A stretch of 6,496 bases of DNA from Lachnospiraceae bacterium (GTDB lineage: Bacteria > Bacillota > Clostridia > Lachnospirales > Lachnospiraceae), in contig JAJQGR010000212.1 of the NCBI GenBank assembly GCA_021200345.1, forward strand, positions 1 to 6,496, read 5' to 3'. Position numbers and translations under genes: made by a program. Position 1 is the first letter of the stretch; each line of letters starts with the position of its first letter. The notes beneath the pieces were generated by a model. The model was not told the origin of the DNA, made no database searches, and saw only the letters and a list, made by a program, of their open reading frames with translations. Shown here in pieces: positions 1 to 5,529 of this stretch.

Positions 1-179
1 CACCATCAGCAGTATGAATCTGGCCCCCCCTTTTGTGCACAAGGATTTATGCTTAAAAAATATCGTGCCGAATGTGCCCCCCATCAACAATCACCCCGGC
101 GCGCACATACTGAACGATATTATTACAGCATAAATCCTTGGGCACAATAGTGCTGCCCAGATTCATACTGCTGATGATG
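1..179. repeat. Imperfect 82-bp inverted repeat (foldback), probable contig-end artefact
   Basis: Bases 1-82 pair with 98-179 around an axis at position 90 (position i pairs with 180-i). By hand I count 67 matching pairs of 82, with an unpaired 15-base centre at 83-97. The longest clean blocks are 4-23 against 157-176 and 40-53 against 127-140. The right arm reads as normal TrkA coding sequence on the minus strand. The left arm is a degraded copy whose mismatches often introduce C, including a C7 run at 24-30. A palindrome this long, at the very edge of the sequence and inside a conserved domain, looks like a foldback read or assembly error. A real duplication is possible but less likely. Confidence 0.85.
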
Positions 180-1189
180 CTGCCGTTGACCTCCATCCCC
201 CGGCCCAGCTTGGTCAGTACCTGAGGCACGCCGCAGTGCAGGGCATACATGGAAATAATCATATTCAGCTCATCCAGACCGGTGGCGCTGATTACCGCGT
301 CATACCGGGAGACATCCTCGCCCTCCAGCAGATAGTCTTTGCTGGCGTCGCCGCAGATGATCTCCGCTTTCGGCAGAATTTCAGCCAGATATTCGCACCG
401 CACCTGATCCTTTTCGATGATCTTAACACCAATACCGCTCCTCTGCAAAAGCTTCGTCAGATATACGGCCAGCCGGCTGCCTCCGCAGATCAGCACAGCC
501 CGGACCTTATGGGTGATCACGTTTAAATTTTTCAGCAGAGTACTGAGCTCATTGATCGCCGCGGTAATAAAGACCCTGTCTCCTTCTTTTAAGACAAAGT
601 TGCCGTCAGGGGAAAGGGCCGCCCCATTGCGGACCACTGTACAGATCAGCACATTGCAGTTGACAGTGCGGTGCAGATCCTTCATGGCCACATCACAGAG
701 TCTGCTGCCCTTTTCAATCTTTAACTCCACCAGCTCCACTCTGCCGTGGGCGAAAGGTTCCCGCTGCAAAAAGCCCGGATATTTCAAAAGCCGTTCCATT
801 TCCACTGCGGTCTGTCTGTCCGGATCCACAGTCATGGACAGGGCAAAAATATCCCGCATCTTATAAATCTGCTCCTGATACTCAGGGTTCCTTATCCTGG
901 CGATGGTATGTATATGGGGATTCATGCCGAAGGCTGTGAGACAGCACAGCAGATTGACCTCATCACTGTTGGTCACGGCGATCAGAAGATCCGCCTTTTT
1001 TGCCCCGGCCTGATTGAGCACATCCATGGCGGCGCAATTGCCCTGGATGGACATCACATCATAGCGCCCTTCACTGCTCTCCAGCACAGACGCTTTCTGA
1101 TCAATCACGGTCAGATCATTTCCCTCCAAAGAAAGCTGACGGGTCACGCTGGATCCCAGCTTGCCGTCGCCCGCGACAATAATTTTCAC
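53..1189 (-). CDS. trkA: Trk-type potassium uptake regulatory protein TrkA, C-terminus lost in the foldback
   Basis: TrkA is the cytoplasmic NAD(H)-binding regulatory subunit that gates the TrkH-type potassium channel. Numbered from the GTG at 1189, the protein has a first Rossmann (RCK-N) domain at about residues 1-120 with GDGKLG (7-12) and the ribose-contacting D30. A TrkA_C domain follows at about 150-222, then a second Rossmann domain at about 231-350 whose loop reads GGSRLA (236-241) with E259 after strand 2. TrkA is usually about 450 aa with a second TrkA_C domain; here recognisable sequence stops at IVQYVRA (about residue 364). The last 14 residues and the TAA at 53-55 come from the foldback centre and left arm, so they are probably not real. 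GTG is chosen as start because GGAGG (1199-1203) lies 9 bases upstream. The open frame extends 13 codons further to a TTG at 1228, which would place that SD inside the coding region. trkH would be the expected partner and is not in the window. Confidence 0.9.
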   Translation of the reverse strand: MKIIVAGDGKLGSSVTRQLSLEGNDLTVIDQKASVLESSEGRYDVMSIQGNCAAMDVLNQAGAKKADLLIAVTNSDEVNLLCCLTAFGMNPHIHTIARIRNPEYQEQIYKMRDIFALSMTVDPDRQTAVEMERLLKYPGFLQREPFAHGRVELVELKIEKGSRLCDVAMKDLHRTVNCNVLICTVVRNGAALSPDGNFVLKEGDRVFITAAINELSTLLKNLNVITHKVRAVLICGGSRLAVYLTKLLQRSGIGVKIIEKDQVRCEYLAEILPKAEIICGDASKDYLLEGEDVSRYDAVISATGLDELNMIISMYALHCGVPQVLTKLGRGMEVNGSIISSMNLGSTIVPKDLCCNNIVQYVRAGVIVDGGHIRHDIF

Positions 1190-1198
1190 CTGAATCTT

Positions 1199-1203
1199 CC
1201 TCC
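1199..1203 (-). promoter_or_regulatory. RBS deciding the trkA GTG start
   Basis: The minus strand reads GGAGG, 9 bases before the GTG at 1189. It supports the GTG over the upstream in-frame TTG at 1228 and makes the first residues VKIIVAGDGKLG, as expected for a TrkA N-terminus. Confidence 0.75.
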
Positions 1204-1314
1204 AAAAGAAAAACCCGGAATGAAACAACTCTGTCTACCATTCACAGCCGGCGACTCTGAATAATAACGAAATCTGATCATTGATTCCATTCCGGTTCTC
1301 ATAACACTGCTCTA

Positions 1315-1343
1315 ATTTTATACTTATTTCGACCTGAATGCAA
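1315..1343 (-). promoter_or_regulatory. Possible sigma-A promoter for trkA
   Basis: On the minus strand TTGCAT (1338-1343) is followed after 17 bases by TAAAAT (1315-1320). The -10 is good but the -35 matches consensus only in its first three bases. It would give a leader of about 120 nt before the GTG. No terminator is visible after spoVT, so trkA may also be read through from spoVT. The leader holds an 8-bp inverted repeat (CCGGAATG at 1215-1222 with its complement at 1288-1295), which could fold near the RBS. Confidence 0.4.
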
Positions 1344-1384
1344 CCTTATTTTCACAAGTTACCATTCGCGGGTACTGTACCTTC

Positions 1385-1930
1385 TTACACCTCCATCTGT
1401 TTTCCCAGAAATCCCGCCGCGGCCTGTATCAGCTTCTGCTCCACCTCGCCCAGCTTTTCTCCTGCCTTTGTGCCGATCAGACACACGCTTCCCACCACAT
1501 CTCCGGCGGAAAGAATAGGATTCACCGCCACACTCTCCGCTTCCTTAGGCATCTCCTCCAGAATGGGGACATAAGCCTCCTCGCCTCTTACCGCGACCAC
1601 ACTCTCCCGGCGATTCATACGTTCCTCCAGCGCGTCGCTGATGGCCATGCCCCGCATGCTCTTCAGTCCTCCGCTGACCGCAACCACACTGTCCCGGTCC
1701 GTAATGGCCGCCACATGGCCGCTGACCTGAGCCAGACTCTCCGCATACTCTTTCACAAAAGAGGATAGCTCCCCGATGGGAGAATATTTCTTCAGAATAA
1801 TCTCTCCCTCCTGATTGGTATAGATTTCCATGGAATCGTTTTCCTTAATCCGGTAGGTCTTTCTGATCTCCTTAGGGATCACAATCCTGCCCAGTCCGTC
1901 AATTGCCCGGATGATTCCTGTATCTTTCAT
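1385..1930 (-). CDS. spoVT: Stage V sporulation protein T, AbrB-family regulator with GAF domain
   Basis: SpoVT is a DNA-binding regulator acting in the forespore; in Bacillus it tunes sigma-G-dependent genes for spore coat, resistance and germination. The 181-aa product is close to the 178 aa of the B. subtilis protein. Residues 1-51 are an AbrB swapped-hairpin domain opening MKDTGIIRAIDGLGRIVIPK and reaching EGEIILKKYSPI. Residues 55-181 form a GAF-like domain, ending AAGFLGKQME, which matches the family C-terminus. The ATG at 1930 has AAGGAG 7 bases upstream, and the stop is TAA. A sigma-G-like promoter lies about 45 bases upstream. No terminator hairpin with a T-run follows; trkA starts 195 bases downstream on the same strand. 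The family call is firm from the AbrB start and overall alignment by eye. Confidence 0.94.
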   Translation of the reverse strand: MKDTGIIRAIDGLGRIVIPKEIRKTYRIKENDSMEIYTNQEGEIILKKYSPIGELSSFVKEYAESLAQVSGHVAAITDRDSVVAVSGGLKSMRGMAISDALEERMNRRESVVAVRGEEAYVPILEEMPKEAESVAVNPILSAGDVVGSVCLIGTKAGEKLGEVEQKLIQAAAGFLGKQMEV

Positions 1931-1972
1931 GCTGTTTCTCCTTCTATATTTCCAGTATTCTTTTTACAATGC

Positions 1973-2002
1973 TAGTATCTGTAAAATAACCCAAAATATT
2001 CT
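1973..2002 (-). promoter_or_regulatory. Sigma-G-like promoter of spoVT
   Basis: The minus strand shows AGAATA (1997-2002), 17 bases, then GATACTA (1973-1979). The remembered Bacillus sigma-G consensus is TGAATA, 17-18 bases, CATACTA, so each box differs by one base. It gives a leader of roughly 40 nt before the AAGGAG RBS. Bacillus spoVT is known to be sigma-G dependent, which fits. No good sigma-A -10 box is present. Confidence 0.55.
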
Positions 2003-2082
2003 CAGCCAAACTATAGTCCAGACCGCAAATTCAAAAACAGAATTACCGTAAAGTTCCCGACAGCTTTTTGTCAATACACACC

Positions 2083-2121
2083 AAAAAAGCTCCCTCCCGG
2101 CAATCACCGGAAAGGAGCTTT
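2083..2121 (-). terminator. Rho-independent terminator after hsp20
   Basis: On the minus strand AAAGCTCC (2114-2121) pairs with the GGAGCTTT segment at 2086-2093. An inner CCGG/CCGG stem closes a TGATTG loop, and a run of six T follows. It lies 23 bases past the hsp20 stop and separates that unit from spoVT. Confidence 0.85.
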
Positions 2122-2143
2122 CCCACTCTTGTTCTTCTTTTAT

Positions 2144-2575
2144 TTACTGGATTTCAATATAATTATTTTCCTTCTTCTCTGGAATGGCGTCCTTCTTCGG
2201 AATGGAAAGCTTCAGGGTGCCGTCCTCAAATTTGGCTTTGATATCCTCCTGGGTAATATCCTTGCCTACATAAAAGCTTCTGCTGCAGCTGCCCTGGTAA
2301 CGCTCCCGGCGAATATATCTGCCGCCCATGTCTTTCTCCTCATTGGAGCTGTTGGTGGAAGCGGTAACCATCAGGTAGCCATCCTTTAACTCAGCTTTCA
2401 CATTTTCTTTCTTTACGCCGGGAATATTCATGGTCACCATGTAACCTGTCTCATTCTCCTGCACATCCGTCTGCATCAGAGAACCAAGCACTTCCTCTCT
2501 TCTGCGTCCTCCTCTTTCCGGAACACCGAAAAAGTCATCCATAAAATGATCTTCAAAAATACTGGGCATCAACAT
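2144..2575 (-). CDS. Hsp20 / alpha-crystallin family small heat-shock protein
   Basis: A cytoplasmic ATP-independent holdase that binds unfolding proteins and keeps them available for refolding chaperones. The 143-aa product has a short N-terminal arm with a phenylalanine-rich start (residues 1-33) and an alpha-crystallin domain at about 34-128. It contains the strand-turn motif AKFEDGTLKLSIPK (114-127), whose A, G and L are the family signature. The C-terminal IEI (140-142) is the IxI motif that docks onto a neighbouring subunit in oligomers. The start ATG at 2575 has AAGGAG (2585-2590) 9 bases upstream; the stop is TAA. It is a single-gene unit: a CIRCE-controlled promoter precedes it and a hairpin terminator follows. 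The length is typical of clostridial Hsp20, and no key motif is missing. Confidence 0.95.
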   Translation of the reverse strand: MLMPSIFEDHFMDDFFGVPERGGRRREEVLGSLMQTDVQENETGYMVTMNIPGVKKENVKAELKDGYLMVTASTNSSNEEKDMGGRYIRRERYQGSCSRSFYVGKDITQEDIKAKFEDGTLKLSIPKKDAIPEKKENNYIEIQ

Positions 2576-2597
2576 AATACATCTCTCCTTTCATGAA

Positions 2598-2628
2598 AAC
2601 CGGGAACCGAAATTTCTGTTCTCGGGTT
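2598..2628 (-). other. Imperfect palindrome in the hsp20 5' leader
   Basis: The 31-nt segment folds on itself around GAAATTTC with three mismatched pairs. It ends 8 bases before the AAGGAG RBS. In the transcript it would be a long weak hairpin next to the ribosome site. Small heat-shock mRNAs often carry RNA thermometers, but no direct pairing with the SD is evident, so a thermosensor role is only a guess. Confidence 0.4.
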
Positions 2629-2649
2629 GTTGTTTTGTTTGATGTATCT

Positions 2650-2678
2650 GTTATAGCACAATTATTAGCACTCGTCAA
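2650..2678 (-). promoter_or_regulatory. Sigma-A promoter of hsp20
   Basis: TTGACG (2673-2678) and TATAAC (2650-2655) on the minus strand are 17 bases apart, each one base from consensus. The -35 box lies inside the CIRCE operator, so bound repressor would block RNA polymerase. The leader is about 70 nt. Confidence 0.88.
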
Positions 2679-2691
2679 GCGTGAGTGCTAA
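2665..2691. promoter_or_regulatory. CIRCE operator (HrcA binding site)
   Basis: TTAGCACTC, nine bases, then GAGTGCTAA: a perfect 9-9-9 match to the CIRCE consensus. HrcA binds CIRCE and represses heat-shock genes until heat titrates the GroE chaperonin that keeps HrcA active. Its overlap with the hsp20 -35 box indicates that this Hsp20 belongs to the HrcA regulon. Confidence 0.97.
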
Positions 2692-2728
2692 TAATTTCTG
2701 TAAACTTTTTCTGAAGGAAATCTAAAAT

Positions 2729-5257
2729 TCAGTTATCCTCTGTCAGCCAGGGCAGTACCTGTGAGAAATCCATGTCGCTGGCATAGTAGAATTTTGTATA
2801 GCAGGGCTGATTATAGCAGTTATTCTGCCAGGCTATGCCGGTGCGATACATGGTATCATGCATCAGCGTAAAAAGCTTATGGCCTGTCACCTCCGTGCTG
2901 GTATAGATGCGTATGGCGCTGCTGTCGGCAGTGCGCAGCAGAATTTCCTCCCGAAAGTCGCCCAAAACATCCGCGATCAGGCAGGGATTTCCTTTTGTAG
3001 TATTGTTGGTCAACGTTCCCTGGGGCCGCAGCATCACGCCGTGGGTATTGTCATTGATCACCCCCACATGCTCCCCCTTCAGGTAATCGGCTCCGTCAAT
3101 CACCTGAGTGGTCAGATCCGCCGCCCAGCGAATATTGGCGTTGGTGCTTAAGGGTTTGTCCGGCAGCAGATTGCCCTTACAATCATACACATCATCCACC
3201 CAGACAGACAGTCCCCGCACATTGGGACTGACGTCGCCGACCATACAGCGTCCCAGATCCCGTTCCGCGTACTCCCCGAAAAAGGCTTTCCCGGTTTCTG
3301 CGTCTCTCAGCGCCCAGCCGTAAGGCGCGTCCTTTCCCTCCTCAAAAACATTGAATATCTGGTAACCCGGGCGATCCGGATCAATTACCGCCACATGCAT
3401 GGAATCCCCATGGCCCAGCTTTACAAAACGTCCGTCAGGCAGAGTATCTTTGGCGGAATAAAGCACACTGCCGTCATGGTCGATCACCGCCGCGCCGTAG
3501 ATAATCTCCTGACAGCCATCCCCGTCCACATCCGCTGTAGCCAGGGAATGATCTCCCTGCCCGGCAATGCAGCCGTAAACCGGATCGGTTCCATCCTTGT
3601 GATTGGTCCAGGAATGGAAGGGATTATCCATGGGAATATATCCGCTGTCGATATCAAATTTTACCCGATGCTTTCTCTCAAAGAAGTCATAGGCCACGAT
3701 GGTCGTCCGGGTATAATATCCCCGGCAGATAATAAGATAGGGCCTCTCGCCGTCCAGATAGGCCACGCCGGATAAAAACCGGTCCACCCGGTTACAGGGC
3801 TCAATCCGGGGAAAGGCATAGTCTCCCCACATCAGACCGTCATCCTCTCTTGGATGGGGGAACGGGATGGTCTCAATCTCCTCCCCATTGCCGGCAAACA
3901 TGGTCAGATACTCCGGTCCTTCATAGATAAATCCCTCAAACTCCCGCAATTTATTTTTATCGCTGAGAGCCGGCGCATATACATCCATAAAATAATCGGT
4001 CAACTCACAGGCGTCCTCCCCGCTCAAAGGATAGGTATATTTGGGGGGCAGTCCAATACATTCCTCCACTGTGGAGGGCCACTGACCGCTCTTCACCTGA
4101 GGATGCTCCTGCCAGTGAGTGAAAACCTCCGCCAGATGCCGGTAATAATCCTCCGCGCTGCACACGTAGTAATCCTGATTGGTCACCCCCTTTGCCGCGT
4201 CCTCCTGCGGCAGGGTGATGTAACGGCTGCTGCTAACGCTGCCGTCCTCATGAAAAATCGTCATGCATGATCCGGGGGCCGTCTTCACAGACATCTCCGC
4301 TTTCCCATCCCCGTCAAAATCATAGACAATAAACTGGGTATAATGAGCCCCCGCCCGGATGTTGTCGCCCAGATCCAGACGCCAGAGGAGCCTGCCGTCC
4401 AGCTTATAGCAGTCAATCAGGCAATGGCCCGTGTAGCCCCGGTGGGAAACGTCATGAGAATTGGAGGGATCCCACTTGACAAAAAACTCATACTCCCCAT
4501 CTCCATCCACATCGCCCACACTCATATCGTTGGCGCTGTAGGCGAAGGTCTGTCCGGCAGGGGTCACCCCGCCTTCCGGCCTGCGCAGGGGAATTTCCGT
4601 GTAGGGTCCATCATGATCCCAGGGACGCACCGGCCTGCATCGGTCATTCTCCGCCTCCCGGTTTTCAGAATATGCCGGATCTGATCCTTTCCGTCGGCCA
4701 TCAGCAGCAGAAACGGCCTGCACCGCGTATTCATCCTGTGCTGTTCCTTCCCGGTCAAGATAGTTGGTGCTGTCCGTCACAAGCGCCAGTTTCTTTCCGT
4801 TTTTATATATGATAAAATCGGTGCCGCTCATACCGGTTTTCGTGTATCCCGTCACCTCCCCCAGGTACAGCCTCCAGGAAAGAAACACGCCCTCTTTCAC
4901 TTTCACTGCAATCAGTCCCCGGTTCAGTTTTTCGGTCTGTTCATGCAATACCCGCCCCACCGGGGTTTTCACGATGTGGCTTTTTGCGGCAATCTCCCCT
5001 CCTGATATTGCCTCCACATACAGGTAGTGGGGAATATGGGTAGATTTATGCAGGGTATAGAAACAATGCTCCGTGTCGGCAACACATTTGTACTCCATCC
5101 AGGGACTATAGCGGTCTGCCCAGAACACGCGATAAAGCATCTCATTGTTGCCAGCCCCATCCGTTTCTTGTCCAAAGGACTCCGGACAAAACGGATCCCA
5201 CTCCACAGTGACAGAGTTCTCCTTGACTTCTTTTATTTTCAGCTGAAAGCTTTCCAT
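2729..5257 (-). CDS. Rhamnogalacturonan lyase, PL11 family (YesW/YesX-like), long cytoplasmic form
   Basis: PL11 enzymes cleave the rhamnose-galacturonate backbone of pectin rhamnogalacturonan I by beta-elimination. At 842 aa this is longer than the roughly 610-620 aa of B. subtilis YesW and YesX. Residues 1-100 look like a fibronectin-III-type beta domain. The PL11 part starts at NRGLIAVKV (112-120) with LSWRL and TNYLD. The propeller carries calcium-loop motifs DVDGDG (249-254), DFDGDG (313-318) and DVDGDG (576-581), plus KWDPSNS, NIRAGAHYTQF (299-309), GPEYLTMF (447-454) and the end block GIAWQNNCYNQP. An insertion of about 110 residues (331-442) precedes GPEYLTMF. R670, K755 and Y815 have nearly the same spacing as the Arg/Lys/Tyr active-site trio I recall for YesW (tentative). 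No signal peptide is seen, so it probably acts inside the cell on imported oligosaccharides. The ATG has GAGGAG 4 bases upstream, slightly close. The stop is TGA and no clear terminator follows. The exo/endo mode cannot be decided here. Confidence 0.94.
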   Translation of the reverse strand: MESFQLKIKEVKENSVTVEWDPFCPESFGQETDGAGNNEMLYRVFWADRYSPWMEYKCVADTEHCFYTLHKSTHIPHYLYVEAISGGEIAAKSHIVKTPVGRVLHEQTEKLNRGLIAVKVKEGVFLSWRLYLGEVTGYTKTGMSGTDFIIYKNGKKLALVTDSTNYLDREGTAQDEYAVQAVSAADGRRKGSDPAYSENREAENDRCRPVRPWDHDGPYTEIPLRRPEGGVTPAGQTFAYSANDMSVGDVDGDGEYEFFVKWDPSNSHDVSHRGYTGHCLIDCYKLDGRLLWRLDLGDNIRAGAHYTQFIVYDFDGDGKAEMSVKTAPGSCMTIFHEDGSVSSSRYITLPQEDAAKGVTNQDYYVCSAEDYYRHLAEVFTHWQEHPQVKSGQWPSTVEECIGLPPKYTYPLSGEDACELTDYFMDVYAPALSDKNKLREFEGFIYEGPEYLTMFAGNGEEIETIPFPHPREDDGLMWGDYAFPRIEPCNRVDRFLSGVAYLDGERPYLIICRGYYTRTTIVAYDFFERKHRVKFDIDSGYIPMDNPFHSWTNHKDGTDPVYGCIAGQGDHSLATADVDGDGCQEIIYGAAVIDHDGSVLYSAKDTLPDGRFVKLGHGDSMHVAVIDPDRPGYQIFNVFEEGKDAPYGWALRDAETGKAFFGEYAERDLGRCMVGDVSPNVRGLSVWVDDVYDCKGNLLPDKPLSTNANIRWAADLTTQVIDGADYLKGEHVGVINDNTHGVMLRPQGTLTNNTTKGNPCLIADVLGDFREEILLRTADSSAIRIYTSTEVTGHKLFTLMHDTMYRTGIAWQNNCYNQPCYTKFYYASDMDFSQVLPWLTEDN

Positions 5258-5273
5258 TTTTCTCCTCTTTTCA

Positions 5274-5388
5274 GACTGTCAGATTTCCAGGATTCAGGAA
5301 GCAGTCTCAAATTTCTCTCATTATAGAATTCCTTTCCCATTTTGTAAATCCTTTCTCTCGTTACAAAAATAATCATTTCCTGACAGTC
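5274..5388. repeat. 9-bp inverted repeat flanking the lyase promoter
   Basis: GACTGTCAG at 5274-5282 and its exact complement CTGACAGTC at 5380-5388 lie either side of the promoter, about 106 bases apart centre to centre (about ten helical turns). A further CAGTCT at 5302-5307 could pair with AGACTG at 5273-5278 in the leader. These could be operator half-sites for a looping sugar-responsive regulator, or chance. Confidence 0.3.
5320..5348 (-). promoter_or_regulatory. Sigma-A promoter of the PL11 lyase
   Basis: The minus strand reads TTTACA (5343-5348), 17 bases, then TATAAT (5320-5325): a perfect -10 and a -35 with one change. It lies between the upstream terminator and the lyase start and gives a leader of about 55 nt. 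The lyase can therefore be transcribed separately from the transporter gene. Confidence 0.85.
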
Positions 5389-5404
5389 ACCCCATAAAAG
5401 TATC

Positions 5405-5450
5405 AAAAAACCGCCGCACCCATGATTTTACAATCATGAATGCGGCGGTT
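5405..5450 (-). terminator. Strong rho-independent terminator after the solute-binding protein gene
   Basis: On the minus strand a 10-bp stem AACCGCCGCA/TGCGGCGGTT (5441-5450 with 5409-5418) encloses a second stem, CATGATT/AATCATG, with loop GTAA. A run of six T follows. It starts about 80 bases after the solute-binding protein stop codon and ends the transporter transcript. Confidence 0.9.
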
Positions 5451-5529
5451 CCTTATTTCGCTTTCAGGTTCATTTTTCATCATCTGTATCTGAAAACAAC
5501 TGATTCAGTTACCGATGTGTCAAAATCTC

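Noticed and set aside
53..55. TAA taken as the genuine trkA stop
   Set aside because: It lies in the degraded left arm of the foldback, and the protein is missing a terminal domain at exactly the axis.
746..1264. Plus-strand open frame opposite trkA
   Set aside because: It is the shadow of a clear TrkA gene, has no RBS of note and shows no protein-family character. The same holds for the other plus-strand frames opposite spoVT, hsp20 and the lyase.
1371..1381. GGTACTGTACC dyad just after spoVT as a terminator
   Set aside because: The arms are 5 bp with a one-base centre and no T-run follows, so it cannot form a normal terminator hairpin.
1190..1384. c-di-AMP (ydaO/yuaA) riboswitch in the trkA leader
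   Set aside because: Potassium-transport genes in Firmicutes often have one, but I see none of its conserved core segments and the leader is short. Only an 8-bp inverted repeat stands out.
2069..2074. TTGACA on the minus strand as a sigma-A promoter for spoVT
   Set aside because: The hexamer is perfect, but no acceptable -10 box lies 16-19 bases downstream; the sigma-G-like pair fits better.
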